A DNA stretch of 64,000 nucleotides from contig OY969798.1 of NCBI GenBank assembly GCA_963703165.1, positions 3,720,001 to 3,784,000 on the forward strand, written 5' to 3'. This document shows positions 25,442 to 34,382 of this stretch, piece after piece. The notes under the pieces were generated by a model. That model was not told the origin of the DNA and made no database searches. It saw only the letters and a program-made list of their open reading frames with translations. Numbering within the stretch: position 1 is the stretch's first letter; each line of letters starts with the position of its first letter. The position numbers were made by a program, and so were the translations under genes. The stretch is from JBQTKD01 sp963703165. GTDB lineage: Bacteria > Actinomycetota > Actinomycetes > Sporichthyales > Sporichthyaceae.

Positions 25442-25987
25442 TCAGCGGGCGCGTGACGCCATGGGCCGGTCGCCGTCCGCGATGATGCGGTCGAGCCAGA
25501 GAGTGGACTTTCCGTTGCCCTGCTCGTCGGCGATGAGTTCACCGGCGACGTTGGCGTAGCTGCCGGTGCCCTGGGTCAGGTCGAAGCGGCTGGACGTGGG
25601 GGAGCCGGGCGCGAAGGTGTTGCGTCCGGTGAACTCCACGGTGCCGTCGGGCAGGGCGAGGCTTCCCTTGCATCGCACCGTCACCGACTCGACCCGGAGC
25701 TGCCCCGCACGCTTGGCGGTGCCGACCTTCAGGTACCCGCACTCGACGTTGGCGGTGCCCACCTTGCGTCCCGTGATCGACAGATCCTGGGACAGCGTGA
25801 ACTTGTCCCCGGGGCTGATGCCCGGGGGCGCCTTGTCGGCCGAGTGGCTGGCGGTCTCGACGGCGGTGAACTTCACCAGCCGGGAGCCGTTGTCGGATCC
25901 CTGACGGGCAATCATGATCGGTCCGGCGACCAGCGCGATTGCGACTGCTGCACCGACCAGGGCCAACGGGCGGCGCGGGACGTCCAT
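25442..25987 (-). CDS. Secreted allene-oxide-cyclase/dirigent-barrel-like protein
   Basis: From ATG 25987 the 181-residue protein has one N-terminal hydrophobic helix (LALVGAAVAIALVAGPIMIA) and then a beta-barrel-like domain. The segments CKGSLALPDGTVEFTGR and FDLTQGTGSYANVAGELIAD are typical of dirigent/AOC-like secreted proteins of Actinobacteria. The role is unknown; such barrels often bind hydrophobic ligands. Two Cys (in VECGYL and VRCKGS) may form a disulfide. It is convergent with the cbs gene, 18 bp apart. Confidence 0.6.
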   Translation of the reverse strand: MDVPRRPLALVGAAVAIALVAGPIMIARQGSDNGSRLVKFTAVETASHSADKAPPGISPGDKFTLSQDLSITGRKVGTANVECGYLKVGTAKRAGQLRVESVTVRCKGSLALPDGTVEFTGRNTFAPGSPTSSRFDLTQGTGSYANVAGELIADEQGNGKSTLWLDRIIADGDRPMASRAR

Positions 25988-26050
25988 GAGCGAGATGATC
26001 CCGTTACCGCGACACGCCGGGCAGTCAGTGCACCCACCGGGGTGAATCAC

Positions 26051-26079
26051 GAAGGGCCCGGCCGGTGGCCGGGCCCTTC
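26051..26079. terminator. Hairpin downstream of the minus-strand gene at 26165
   Basis: GAAGGGCCCGGCC (26051-26063) pairs with GGCCGGGCCCTTC (26067-26079) around a three-base loop. It lies between two minus-strand genes and probably ends the upstream transcript. Confidence 0.75.
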
Positions 26080-26164
26080 GGGTCACGGTGGCGGCGAGCG
26101 CTAGCGAGCTCGCCCTCAGGGGGTGCGGGTGGCGAAGCCCCCGCTGTGGCGGCGGAGCCGCCGG

Positions 26165-26737
26165 CTAATAGGCGAAAATGTCGCCGACCTCGAAGGTGGC
26201 CTGCTGGAGTTCGTCGACGAGCTTGGGGTTGATGATCTCGAGCACCTGCACCTGGGCGCTCTGACCGGGGCGCAGGTTCGCGGCGGTCCCGGTGTCGTGG
26301 GTGAGCTTGGTGCCTTCCTTGCTCTTGGCGACCACGGTCACGTCGAAGGAGCGGGTGACCGACCCGGTGTTCGTCACGGTGATCGGCAGCGAGGTGCTGG
26401 TCAGCCCGGTGTCGTCGTAGGCCATCCGCAGTTCGCCGATCTTGACCTTCGCCGGGCCCTTGCTCGCGACGGCGTCGGAGCGGCTCGACTCGCTGCGTTC
26501 GGGCGCTGCCGGGACCGCGGTAGCGGGCGCGACGGCCTCGGTCTGAGGCGCGGAGGGCAGCGCGCGGGTGTTCGCGGTCGGGGTGGTCGCGCGGTCGTTG
26601 TTCACGCCACGCGAGTACGCGGCAGCGCCCACGCCCAGCACCGCACCGACGGCGAGCACCACGGAGATCCCGCGAGCCCAGCGTCGTCGACGACGCGGCG
26701 GCGCAGACATGGGCCCGGGTCCTGGGGCCTGGGTCAT
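26165..26737 (-). CDS. Membrane-anchored hypothetical protein with an FxLYD-like domain
   Basis: The 190-residue protein has an Arg-rich N-terminus, one membrane helix (GISVVLAVGAVLGVGAAAY), a Thr/Ala/Pro linker of about 50 residues, and an outer beta-sandwich domain (VKIGELRMAYDDTGLTSTSL and PITVTNTGSVTRSFDVTVVA) that resembles FxLYD-type or NEAT-like immunoglobulin folds. It is likely exposed on the outer face of the membrane. No partner gene or catalytic residue is apparent. Confidence 0.55.
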   Translation of the reverse strand: MTQAPGPGPMSAPPRRRRRWARGISVVLAVGAVLGVGAAAYSRGVNNDRATTPTANTRALPSAPQTEAVAPATAVPAAPERSESSRSDAVASKGPAKVKIGELRMAYDDTGLTSTSLPITVTNTGSVTRSFDVTVVAKSKEGTKLTHDTGTAANLRPGQSAQVQVLEIINPKLVDELQQATFEVGDIFAY

Positions 26738-26939
26738 CGCGGTCCCTTCTCAATGCGCGGCGGGGGAGTGCATAGGTCCGGCGGCCGACGCTCATCCCGG
26801 ACGAGGGGACGTGCGTGCGGCGTACTGCGGGCCTCAGCATGCCTCGGGAGATGGGAAAGGTTCGCCCAAAGCCGAGTAGATTTCGCCTGAGAAATGCCGA
26901 TTGTGAGCCGGTTGCCCACTTCGCGCCCCCACGCGCCGA

Positions 26940-26973
26940 AAAGGGGGGCGCCGGGTGTGCGGCGCCCCCCTTT
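26940..26973 (-). terminator. Terminator downstream of the P450 gene
   Basis: AAAGGGGGGCGCC (26940-26952) pairs perfectly with GGCGCCCCCCTTT (26961-26973). It follows the stop of the minus-strand P450 gene by 14 bp, with T residues on the 3' side of the minus transcript. Confidence 0.8.
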
Positions 26974-26986
26974 GACCAGGCGGTCC

Positions 26987-28363
26987 TCAGAGGTGGGGAC
27001 CCGCTGAGGTTCGACTGGGTTCATGGGTGCGCAAAGCCAGGGGGAGTTCGGCCCATCCGCGCAGGATCCGGGTGGGGCGACGGCGCGGGGTGCCGCCGAG
27101 CCTGAGGTCCGGGTAACGCTCGAACAGCAGTCGCAGGCCGACCTCGCCCTCGAGGCGGGCCAACGCGGCGCCGAGGCAGTAGTGCGAGCCGCCGCCGAAC
27201 GACTGGTGGTCGCGGGCGTTGACGCGGCCGACGTCGAAGCGGTCCGGGTCGGCGAAGACCGCGGGGTCCCGGTTGGCGCCGCCGAGCACGAGCGCGACGA
27301 ACTTGCCGGCGGGGACCTGCACGCCACGCAACTCGGTGTCGCGGACCGCGTGCCGGACGGTGTTCTGCACCGGGGAGTCGAAGCGCAGGACCTCCTCGAC
27401 CGCGTTGCGCCACCCCGCGGGGTTCGCGCGCAGCGTCTCGATCTGCTCGGGGTGCTCGAGCAGCGCAACGATGCCGTTGGTCAGCAGGTTGACCGTGGTC
27501 TCGAAGCCGGCGCCGAGCACGAGGCCGGCGATCGAGCGCAGGTCGACGTCGGAGAGCGGCTCGTTGGAATCGCCGGCGCCGGTGATCACGCGGCTGAGCA
27601 GGTTATCCCCGGGTTCGCGACGCAGCGTCGCGAGGTGACCGTCGAGCCAGGTGTTGAGCTCCCGCAACGCCCACTCGGTGTGCCGCAGCGTCGCGTAGGG
27701 ACGGCCGAAGTCCAGGGAGGCGGCCATCGCGTGACCCCACGTCAGGAACGTGGCGCGCATGCCGGTCGGGACCCCGAGCATCTCGGCGATGACCAGGACG
27801 GGCAACTCGTCGGTGTAGGCCTTGGTGATGTCGAGCGTCGTGGCACCGGTGGGTAGGGCATCGAGCAGTTCGGCGGCGATCGTCTCGACCCGGCCGGTCA
27901 GATCCGTCACCGCGCGGGCGGTGAAGGCGCGGCTGACCGCGCGCCGGTGCCGATCGTGCCCGGCTCCATCGGTGACGAGCATCGACGGGGGATCGATGGG
28001 GGACAGCACGGCTTCCTCTGTCGACCACTCGAAGGCGGCGCGGATGGGCCGCGGCAGCATGCCGTTCGGGAAGCCGCTGCGGAAGTCCGGGGAACGCAGG
28101 ACCTCGTCGACGACGTCGTGGTGCGCGGTCGCCTCGGCGAACTTGCCGGGCACCACGGGGCCGAGTTCACGGAGCTGCGCGTAGAACGGGTAGGGGTTCG
28201 CGCGTAGCGAGGGGTCCAGCACCAGGCGGGAGTAGATCTCACCTCGACGCAGGGCGGCGGACATCGTCGCGCGGCCCAGTCCGTGGCGCACGACCCAGCG
28301 CGTCACGCCCTTGGCGGTGCGCGGGGCCAGCTGGGTCCGCGGTGCGGTCGTTGCGGCTGACAT
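26987..28363 (-). CDS. Cytochrome P450
   Basis: The 458-residue protein is a soluble P450 monooxygenase. The I-helix oxygen-activation segment is LVLGAGFETTVNLL, the K-helix ExxR is EEVLRFDSP, and the haem-binding loop is FGGGSHYCLGAALARLE with the axial Cys near residue 393. A Glu precedes the usual I-helix Thr pair in the form ETT. The substrate is unknown; a luciferase-like monooxygenase and a TetR regulator upstream on the same strand suggest one oxidative pathway. GGGGGAGG before the ATG is a strong ribosome binding site. A perfect palindrome lies 20 bp upstream of the start. Confidence 0.92.
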   Translation of the reverse strand: MSAATTAPRTQLAPRTAKGVTRWVVRHGLGRATMSAALRRGEIYSRLVLDPSLRANPYPFYAQLRELGPVVPGKFAEATAHHDVVDEVLRSPDFRSGFPNGMLPRPIRAAFEWSTEEAVLSPIDPPSMLVTDGAGHDRHRRAVSRAFTARAVTDLTGRVETIAAELLDALPTGATTLDITKAYTDELPVLVIAEMLGVPTGMRATFLTWGHAMAASLDFGRPYATLRHTEWALRELNTWLDGHLATLRREPGDNLLSRVITGAGDSNEPLSDVDLRSIAGLVLGAGFETTVNLLTNGIVALLEHPEQIETLRANPAGWRNAVEEVLRFDSPVQNTVRHAVRDTELRGVQVPAGKFVALVLGGANRDPAVFADPDRFDVGRVNARDHQSFGGGSHYCLGAALARLEGEVGLRLLFERYPDLRLGGTPRRRPTRILRGWAELPLALRTHEPSRTSAGPHL

Positions 28364-28383
28364 GGCAGCCTCCCCCGGGGCTA

Positions 28384-28400
28384 GACTTACAACGTAAGTC
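28384..28400. promoter_or_regulatory. Palindromic operator upstream of the P450 gene
   Basis: GACTTAC and GTAAGTC (28384-28390 and 28394-28400) are exact reverse complements around AAC. The 17-bp palindrome lies between the TetR gene and the P450 gene, so it is the probable binding site of that TetR regulator. Confidence 0.65.
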
Positions 28401-28459
28401 CAACCACCGTCGCACCCGTCCGGAGCACCGTCAAGCGGTTTGGCGCAATGCCCGACGAG

Positions 28460-29116
28460 TCAGGGCCGCCGGCTCGGGACGGTTCCGGCGACCGCCGCGA
28501 GCAGCAGATCGAGGCCGAATTCGAAGTCGGCGTCCGAGTCGATCGAGAGCAGCAACGGGCCCAGGGCCGCCAGGTGCGGGAACTGGTCGGCGGGCAGGGG
28601 ATTCACGCCGGTCTCGAGCGCGGCCTGGGCGGCACGGGCCCGCAGCGATTCGGTGGTGATGGTCCCGATGACGAACGAGGTCATCGTGCGCACGACGCGA
28701 AGGGCCTCCACCTCGGAGAACCCCGCCTCCTTGAGCATCCCGAGTGCGTACTCCAGAGCGCCCATCCCGACCGGGGACATCGAGGCCCGCGACATCGCGA
28801 TCTGCATGCAGTGGGGGTAGCGCCGGGCCGTGTCCCGGAAGGCGTGCACCAGGCCGCGGGCCTGGGTGTCCCAGTCCGCTCCGACGTCGGCGGGAAGGGC
28901 GATCTGCGCGCCGACCCAGTCCGCGACAGCCTCGAGCAGTGCGGCCTTGTTCGGCACGTGGTTGTACAGGGACATCGCGGCGACGCCGAGGTCCGCGGCG
29001 ATGCGGCGCATGGACGCGGCGGACTCACCCTCCGCCTCGATGATGCGTACCGCGGTGGAAACGATCGCGTCGGGGGAGAGCCGACGGTTGCGCGGCTCGA
29101 TGCCTGCCTCGGTCAC
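28460..29116 (-). CDS. TetR family transcriptional regulator
   Basis: The 218-residue protein has the N-terminal TetR HTH (IVSTAVRIIEAEGESAASMR and IAADLGVAAMSLYNHVPNK) and a ligand domain of the TetR_C type with FRDTARRYPHCMQIAMSRA and MTSFVIGTITTES. It probably represses the P450 gene, whose upstream palindrome lies 60 bp past its stop, in response to an oxidised or hydrophobic substrate. It starts at GTG 29116 with TACCCT six bases ahead and no ribosome binding site, which suggests a leaderless start. The luciferase-like gene ends 36 bp upstream on the same strand. Confidence 0.88.
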   Translation of the reverse strand: MTEAGIEPRNRRLSPDAIVSTAVRIIEAEGESAASMRRIAADLGVAAMSLYNHVPNKAALLEAVADWVGAQIALPADVGADWDTQARGLVHAFRDTARRYPHCMQIAMSRASMSPVGMGALEYALGMLKEAGFSEVEALRVVRTMTSFVIGTITTESLRARAAQAALETGVNPLPADQFPHLAALGPLLLSIDSDADFEFGLDLLLAAVAGTVPSRRP

Positions 29117-29122
29117 CCGTCG

Positions 29123-29128
29123 AGGGTA
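29123..29128 (-). promoter_or_regulatory. -10 element TACCCT, leaderless start of the TetR gene
   Basis: On the minus strand TACCCT ends six bases before GTG 29116, with no Shine-Dalgarno sequence. Confidence 0.5.
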
Positions 29129-29151
29129 TGTCCTGTGGACAGGGCGCGCCC

Positions 29152-30330
29152 CTAGCCCTTCTCGGCCAGTTCGGCCTGGTACTTCGCGGTGCTGGCCTCG
29201 ACGGCCGCCAGGTTCGACTTCGAGAGTTCCTCGCGAGCGGCGGCGGCGCGCTGCGCCGCGGCCCGGGTCGCGTGGGCCTGCCCCTGGAACTGCGGCATGA
29301 CGTGGCGGGCGAACAGTTCGTAGCTGCGCGCCCGGGCCGCCGGGTTGGCCCAGTCGTGGGCCAGTTGCAGATACGCGCCGAAGCCGCCGCCGGACTGCTT
29401 CCACAGCCGATCGATCTGCTCGGCGGCGTCGTCGGCGGTGCCGATCGAGCCGACCCCGCTGGTGTTGATGAACTCGATGTACTCGCGCACGTTGGTGCCG
29501 TCGCCGACGGACATCTGCGGGAAGGCCGCGGTGTGCTGGAAGTAGTTGAACCAGGCGTGAATGCCGTGCTCGACATCCTTGTAGGCCTGCTCCCGGGTCT
29601 CGGCGACGTGCATCATCCCGACCAGGCGCCAGTCCGCGCGGTCCACGGACGTGCCGTAGTGCGCCGACCGTTCCTCCATGACCTGCCAGTGGTGCCCGAG
29701 CACGTCGAAGCCCGCCGCCAGGGTCGCCCCGATCGAGAGCAGGCCCACGCCGTAGCGAGCGGCCAGGCGCGGCCCCGAGGGAGAGGCGACAGCCGCGATC
29801 GCGACGTCCATGTGCGGCTTGGAGTACGGCCGCAGATGCAGGCGGGCGTCCTTGAGGACCCACCGGTCGTTCTCGAAGTTCACCGGCTCGTCGGAGCGCA
29901 GCAGCCGCACGATGATGTCCGTCGCGTCCTCGAGCAGCTCGCGTGTGCGCGGCATGTCCAGGCCGATCATCGCCGCGTCACTCGGCAACGCCCCCGGGCC
30001 GAGGCCGAGCATGAACCGGCCCCGGGTCAGGTGATCGAGCAGCACCGCGCGCTCGGCGACCATGTACGGGTGGTGGTAGCTGGCCGAGGTCACGCCCGTG
30101 CCGAGCTTGATCCGTTGGGTCCGTGCGGCGGCGTATCCGATGAAGATCTCCGGCGACGCGATGATCTCGCTGCCCGCTGAGTGGTGCTCGCCGACCCAGG
30201 CCTCGTCGTAGCCGAGCCGGTCCAGCAGCTCGATGAGCCCGACGTCCCCCTCGAGCAGCAACGTGGGGTTCTCTCCCGGCGGATGGAACGGCGCCATGAA
30301 GATCCCGAACCGCATCTGACCGTCGTCCAT
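29152..30330 (-). CDS. LLM-class flavin-dependent monooxygenase
   Basis: The 392-residue protein is a bacterial-luciferase-like monooxygenase that uses reduced flavin. The characteristic segments are RFGIFMAPFHPPGENP, YDEAWVGEHHSAGSEIIASP, RIKLGTGVTSASYHHPYMVA and GRFMLGLGPGALPSD. The pattern is close to limonene- or alkane-type members, but the substrate is not determined. No flavin reductase gene is adjacent. It is the first of three minus-strand genes with TetR and P450. Confidence 0.85.
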   Translation of the reverse strand: MDDGQMRFGIFMAPFHPPGENPTLLLEGDVGLIELLDRLGYDEAWVGEHHSAGSEIIASPEIFIGYAAARTQRIKLGTGVTSASYHHPYMVAERAVLLDHLTRGRFMLGLGPGALPSDAAMIGLDMPRTRELLEDATDIIVRLLRSDEPVNFENDRWVLKDARLHLRPYSKPHMDVAIAAVASPSGPRLAARYGVGLLSIGATLAAGFDVLGHHWQVMEERSAHYGTSVDRADWRLVGMMHVAETREQAYKDVEHGIHAWFNYFQHTAAFPQMSVGDGTNVREYIEFINTSGVGSIGTADDAAEQIDRLWKQSGGGFGAYLQLAHDWANPAARARSYELFARHVMPQFQGQAHATRAAAQRAAAAREELSKSNLAAVEASTAKYQAELAEKG

Positions 30331-30410
30331 CGGTACTCCCTAGGCCGGAGATCAGCCAACCTAGGGAGCCGCCCTCACGAGCGTCAACGGACGTCGCGCG
30401 CCGCCACGAG

Positions 30411-30749
30411 CTACTCGAACGTGTCGGCCCGGCCGGACGGGTCGACCCTCACGTCCAGGACAGCCAGGTCCCTGACCTCTTCGCCTCGGTCGGTCAGGGC
30501 CACCGTCACCGCGATCCGTCCCGAATCCTTCGCATGGGCGATCGCCTGGTCCTCGACGCTGACCAGCCCTCTTGGCACCTTCACCTCGCCTGCGTTGAAA
30601 ACGAGGAACACGAGCGGTTCGGTGACGGGCAGTCGCTCGCGTTGCCAGGTCAGCAACAGCTCCTTGGACCGGATCATCGCGAAGTCGCGACGCTCCTCGA
30701 AAGTCGTGGGTGGTTGCTCCACCAGAAAAGTGTGCGCGATCGACGGCAT
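30411..30749 (-). CDS. Hypothetical protein, 112 residues
   Basis: I do not recognise this family. From ATG 30749 the protein reads AHTFLVEQPPTTFEERRDFA, VTEPLVFLVFNAGEVKVPRG and VRDLAVLDVRVDPSGRADTF, which looks like a small alpha/beta or beta-rich cytoplasmic protein. There is no signal or membrane helix. It sits between the LLM and YciI-like genes on the same strand, with 51 bp to the latter, so co-transcription with it is possible. Confidence 0.45.
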   Translation of the reverse strand: MPSIAHTFLVEQPPTTFEERRDFAMIRSKELLLTWQRERLPVTEPLVFLVFNAGEVKVPRGLVSVEDQAIAHAKDSGRIAVTVALTDRGEEVRDLAVLDVRVDPSGRADTFE

Positions 30750-30800
30750 GACCCCAGCATGCGTGGCCCCGGTCATCGGTGTCGGACGTTCGGCGCAGCG

Positions 30801-31145
30801 TCACGACTTGAACGGGCGGACCTCCTGGGGCCAGCCGCACGCTTCGGCGATCTTTCCGGCCCAGAGCCTGGCGGCCTCGTCGTCGGCGACGTCCACGATG
30901 GTCAGCCCGCCCACGAACTGCTCGGTCGCGACGTAGGGCCCGTCGGTGAACGTCAGCGTGCCGCTGGTCGCGTCGGCACTGAAGGCCTTCTCCGGCTCTT
31001 CCTCCAGCCCGCCGGCGAACACGCACACGCCGGCGGACTGCATCTCCTCCACCACCGCCCGCGCGAGCGGTCCGCGCCCGCGGAACCACTCCTCGGAGTG
31101 ATCGCCCACCCACTGCTGGTTGAAGAAGATGAGGTACTGGGTCAC
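30801..31145 (-). CDS. YCII-related (YciI/DGPF) domain protein
   Basis: The 114-residue protein has the ferredoxin-like fold of YCII-related proteins, with MTQYLIFFNQQWVG at the N-terminus and FTDGPYVATEQFVGGLTIVD carrying the DGP(F/Y) motif. Some members modify sigma-factor systems or act as small-molecule lyases; most are uncharacterised. It follows the MsrA gene by 36 bp on the same strand and may be part of an oxidative-stress unit with it. Confidence 0.8.
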   Translation of the reverse strand: MTQYLIFFNQQWVGDHSEEWFRGRGPLARAVVEEMQSAGVCVFAGGLEEEPEKAFSADATSGTLTFTDGPYVATEQFVGGLTIVDVADDEAARLWAGKIAEACGWPQEVRPFKS

Positions 31146-31181
31146 GTCTGTTCCCGGGGCGCGGTCCGTCCTGCGGTGTCT

Positions 31182-31823
31182 TCAGCGTGGGTACTTCACG
31201 CCGGTCTCGGCGTGACAGTCGTAACCGTGCGGGACCTTGTAGAGGTACTGCTGGTGATCAGCCTCGGCGAAGTAGAACTCGCCGGCCGGGGCGATCTCGG
31301 TGGTGATCTCGCCCAGGCCCACCTTCGACAGTGCGCCCTGGAACTTGTCCCGGGACTCGATTGCCGTCTTGGCCTGCGCCTCGGTGGTCGTGTAGATCGC
31401 CGAGCGGTACTGCGTCCCGACGTCGTTGCCCTGGCGCATCGGCGTCGTCGGGTCGTGGATCTCCCAGAACTTCGCGAGCAGGTCCTCGTAGCTGACGACC
31501 TTCGGATCGAAGACGACCAGCACGACCTCGGCATGGCCGGTGCGTGCGGTGCAGGTCTCCTCGTAGGTCGGGTTCGGGGTGAAGCCGCCGGCGTAGCCCG
31601 CCGCGGTCACCCAGACGCCCTCGGTCTGCCAGTACTTGCGCTCGGCGCCCCAGAAGCAGCCCAGGCCGAGGATCGCGACCTCGAGGCCGTCGGGGTAGGG
31701 CGGGAACATCGAGTGGCCGTTCACGGCGTGCTTCTCCGGCACCGCGTACGGCCGCTCGGCCCGTCCGGGCAGGGCGTCCTCGGGAGCCACCATCGTCTGC
31801 TTCGCGCCACGTCCGAACAACAT
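31182..31823 (-). CDS. msrA: Peptide methionine-S-sulfoxide reductase
   Basis: The 213-residue enzyme reduces methionine-S-sulfoxide in proteins. The catalytic Cys lies in LGLGCFWGAERKYW (near residue 54), the substrate loop is TGHAEVVLVVFDP, and a C-terminal Cys in GYDCHAETG is likely the resolving residue. The ATG at 31823 with GGAGG ahead is chosen over longer frames. It is divergent from metB across about 100 bp. Thioredoxin is the usual electron donor, and mycothiol-dependent partners are possible in Actinobacteria. Confidence 0.93.
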   Translation of the reverse strand: MLFGRGAKQTMVAPEDALPGRAERPYAVPEKHAVNGHSMFPPYPDGLEVAILGLGCFWGAERKYWQTEGVWVTAAGYAGGFTPNPTYEETCTARTGHAEVVLVVFDPKVVSYEDLLAKFWEIHDPTTPMRQGNDVGTQYRSAIYTTTEAQAKTAIESRDKFQGALSKVGLGEITTEIAPAGEFYFAEADHQQYLYKVPHGYDCHAETGVKYPR

Positions 31824-31921
31824 CTGCGACCTCCAGTCGGAACCAACATATGGCCCAACTGCTTCGCATGCCGTCGGTGTTCCGGCCTGCCGCTCCACGT
31901 CAGGAATCGGTAAGGCTTAGC

Positions 31922-33079
31922 GTGATCGACATGGACGATGACCAGCACGGCTTTGCGACCCGCGCGATCCACGCCGGCCAGGAACCCGACGCCGCAACCG
32001 GGGCCGTGGTGCCGCCGATCTACGCGGTCTCCACCTACAAGCAGGACGGCGTCGGTGGTCTGCGGGGCGGTTACGAGTACAGCCGCAGCGCCAACCCGAC
32101 GCGCACCGCGTTGGAGACCTGCCTGGCCGCCCTGGAGGGTGGTGCCCGCGGTCTCGCGTTCGCCTCGGGCCTGGCTGCCACCGACACCCTGCTGCGCACG
32201 GTGTGCGGGCCCGGCGACCACGTGCTGATCCCCGGCGACGCCTACGGCGGCACGTACCGGCTCTTCGCCCGGGTGCACCACCGCTGGGGCCTGGACTACA
32301 CGCCGGTCCCGCTCGACGACCTCGACGCGGTCCGCGCGGCCATGCGTCCGACCACCAGGTTGATCTGGTGCGAGACGCCGACGAACCCGCTGCTCGGGAT
32401 TGCGGACATCGCGGCACTCGCGGCGATCGCCCACGGCGCCGGCGCGCTGCTCGCCGTGGACAACACCTTCGCCTCGCCCTACCTGCAGACCCCGCTGGCT
32501 CTCGGCGCGGACGTCGTCATGCACTCGACGACGAAGTACCTCGGCGGGCACTCCGACGTCGTCGGCGGCGCGCTGGTGGTCGGGGACCCCGTGCTGGGCA
32601 GTGAACTGACCTATCATCAGAATGCGATCGGTGGGGTCGCCGGGCCGTTCGACGCCTGGCTGGTGCTGCGCGGGGTCAAGACCCTCGCGGTGCGCATGGA
32701 GCGGCACTGCGCCAACGCGGCGGCGATCGTCGAGCTGCTGACCGGGCACCCGAAGGTGACGCACGTGAGCTACCCGGGGCTGCCTTCGCACCCCGGGCAC
32801 GACATCGCCGCCAGACAGATGCGTGGGTTCGGCGGAATGATCTCCTTCCGCGTGGCCGGCGGGGAGGCCGACGCCCTCGCGGTCTGCGAGCGGGCGAAGG
32901 TGTTCACCCTCGGGGAGTCCCTCGGCGGGGTCGAGTCCCTCATCGAGCACCCGGGGAGGATGACCCACGCCTCGGTCGCCGGGTCCCCGCTGGAGGTCCC
33001 GGCCGACCTCGTCCGGCTGTCCGTCGGCATCGAGGACATCGCGGACCTCTCGGCAGACCTGACCCAGGCCTTGGGCTGA
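31922..33079 (+). CDS. metB: Cystathionine gamma-synthase / lyase-type PLP enzyme
   Basis: The 385-residue enzyme belongs to the Cys/Met metabolism PLP family. The N-terminal signature is GFATRAIHAGQEPDAATGAV, the PLP Lys is in VMHSTTKYLGGHSDVVGG (near residue 205), and the C-terminal ESLGGVESLIEHP is typical of cystathionine synthases and lyases. It makes cystathionine from an activated homoserine and cysteine, or cleaves it; sequence alone does not separate these. With cbs at 24059 it covers transsulfuration. The start is GTG 31922 (AAGG ahead), with ATG 31931 as an alternative. Confidence 0.88.
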   Translation: MIDMDDDQHGFATRAIHAGQEPDAATGAVVPPIYAVSTYKQDGVGGLRGGYEYSRSANPTRTALETCLAALEGGARGLAFASGLAATDTLLRTVCGPGDHVLIPGDAYGGTYRLFARVHHRWGLDYTPVPLDDLDAVRAAMRPTTRLIWCETPTNPLLGIADIAALAAIAHGAGALLAVDNTFASPYLQTPLALGADVVMHSTTKYLGGHSDVVGGALVVGDPVLGSELTYHQNAIGGVAGPFDAWLVLRGVKTLAVRMERHCANAAAIVELLTGHPKVTHVSYPGLPSHPGHDIAARQMRGFGGMISFRVAGGEADALAVCERAKVFTLGESLGGVESLIEHPGRMTHASVAGSPLEVPADLVRLSVGIEDIADLSADLTQALG

Positions 33080-33095
33080 GCTCGCGCAGGCCCGC

Positions 33096-34325
33096 TCAGC
33101 CGGGGGGCGGTGCCTCGGCCTCCACCGTGGCCGCCCTGTGCACCGTCTCCGGCATCCGTACGGCCATCAACAGGCCCAGGGTCGCCACGACAGCGGTGGA
33201 AAGGAACGCCGCGGTGTAGGAGACGTGCTCGGCGAGGGCACCGGCCAGCAGCGGCCCGACGACCGCACCGACGTCGGCGGCCATCCCGTAGGTGGCCACG
33301 ACGGTGCCGCCCCGCCCGGTCACCACGTCACCGACGACCGCGGCCGGGCCGACGCTCAGACAGGCCGCCGCGACCCCGAAGGCGACCATCGCGGCCAGGA
33401 ACCCCGCCTCGTGCTCGGCGAACGCGAGCAGCAGCGACCCGATCAACCCGCCACTGGTGCCGGCGAGGATCAGCGGCCGGCGGCCGAGAGTGTCGGCGAG
33501 CTTCCCGATCGGATAGATCAAGGCCGCCTGCGCGACTGACCCCACCAGCAGCCCGACCCCGGTCCACAACGGTCCACGGTGCAGCACCTCGACGACGAAC
33601 AGCGGCACCAGCGAGGACCGGATCCCGAAGAGGACCCATCCGGTCCCGACGTTGGCCGTCAGCGCCGCCTGGTACGCCTTGTTGCTGAGGGCCTCGCGCA
33701 GGGTCGTGGTCGACGTGACCGCGCCTGCCGGGCCCTCGCCGACCTCGGCCCGCGCCAGGTAGGCGACACCGATCGCGCCGGCGACGACGAGCGTGCCTGC
33801 GTAGATGAAGAACGGCAGGCGCAACGAGATGCTGCCGAACACCCCGCCGAGGAACGGCCCGCTCACTCCGCCGAGCAGGAAGCCGCCGGAGAACACGCTG
33901 CTGGCCCGGCCGCGTTGATGCGCCGCCACGGTCCGCAGCAGCAGGCTCTGCGCCGACACCGTGAACATCACCGACCCGACGCCACCGATGGCCCGCAGCA
34001 CCAGCATCTGCTCGAAGGTCTGCGCCAGCCCGGTCAGCAACGTGGACACCGCGACGATGCCCATGCCGGTGGCCAGCACCAGGCGCTCGCCGAACCGGTT
34101 GACCAGCCTGCCGCCGAACGGCCCGAACACCAGGCGCATGAACGCGAACGCCGAGATGACCAGCCCGGCAGCCGTCTGCCCGACCCCGAACTCCCGCGCG
34201 AACACCGGAATGATCGGCGCGACGATCCCGAACCCGATGGCCACCGCGAACGCGATGGCGCCGAGAACCCACACCTCCCGTGGGAGGTCGGAGGAGGCGG
34301 TCCTCCGTCGGATCAGTTCGCGCAT
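33096..34325 (-). CDS. MFS transporter, 12 membrane segments
   Basis: The 409-residue protein is a major facilitator efflux-type transporter. Membrane segments run from VWVLGAIAFAVAIGFGIVAP to the last helix near AVVATLGLLMAV. The loop-2 pattern GGRLVNRFGERLVL and the TM5 motif GGVSGPFLGGVFG fit drug/proton antiporters. The ATG at 34325 is chosen, because the longer frame runs through repeat DNA. It is convergent with metB (16 bp between). The substrate is not evident. Confidence 0.87.
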   Translation of the reverse strand: MRELIRRRTASSDLPREVWVLGAIAFAVAIGFGIVAPIIPVFAREFGVGQTAAGLVISAFAFMRLVFGPFGGRLVNRFGERLVLATGMGIVAVSTLLTGLAQTFEQMLVLRAIGGVGSVMFTVSAQSLLLRTVAAHQRGRASSVFSGGFLLGGVSGPFLGGVFGSISLRLPFFIYAGTLVVAGAIGVAYLARAEVGEGPAGAVTSTTTLREALSNKAYQAALTANVGTGWVLFGIRSSLVPLFVVEVLHRGPLWTGVGLLVGSVAQAALIYPIGKLADTLGRRPLILAGTSGGLIGSLLLAFAEHEAGFLAAMVAFGVAAACLSVGPAAVVGDVVTGRGGTVVATYGMAADVGAVVGPLLAGALAEHVSYTAAFLSTAVVATLGLLMAVRMPETVHRAATVEAEAPPPG

Positions 34326-34382
34326 TGCCTGGCCATGCTTCCACGAACCCGCCGGCCGCCCGTTCTCTTCCCCGCCACCCCG

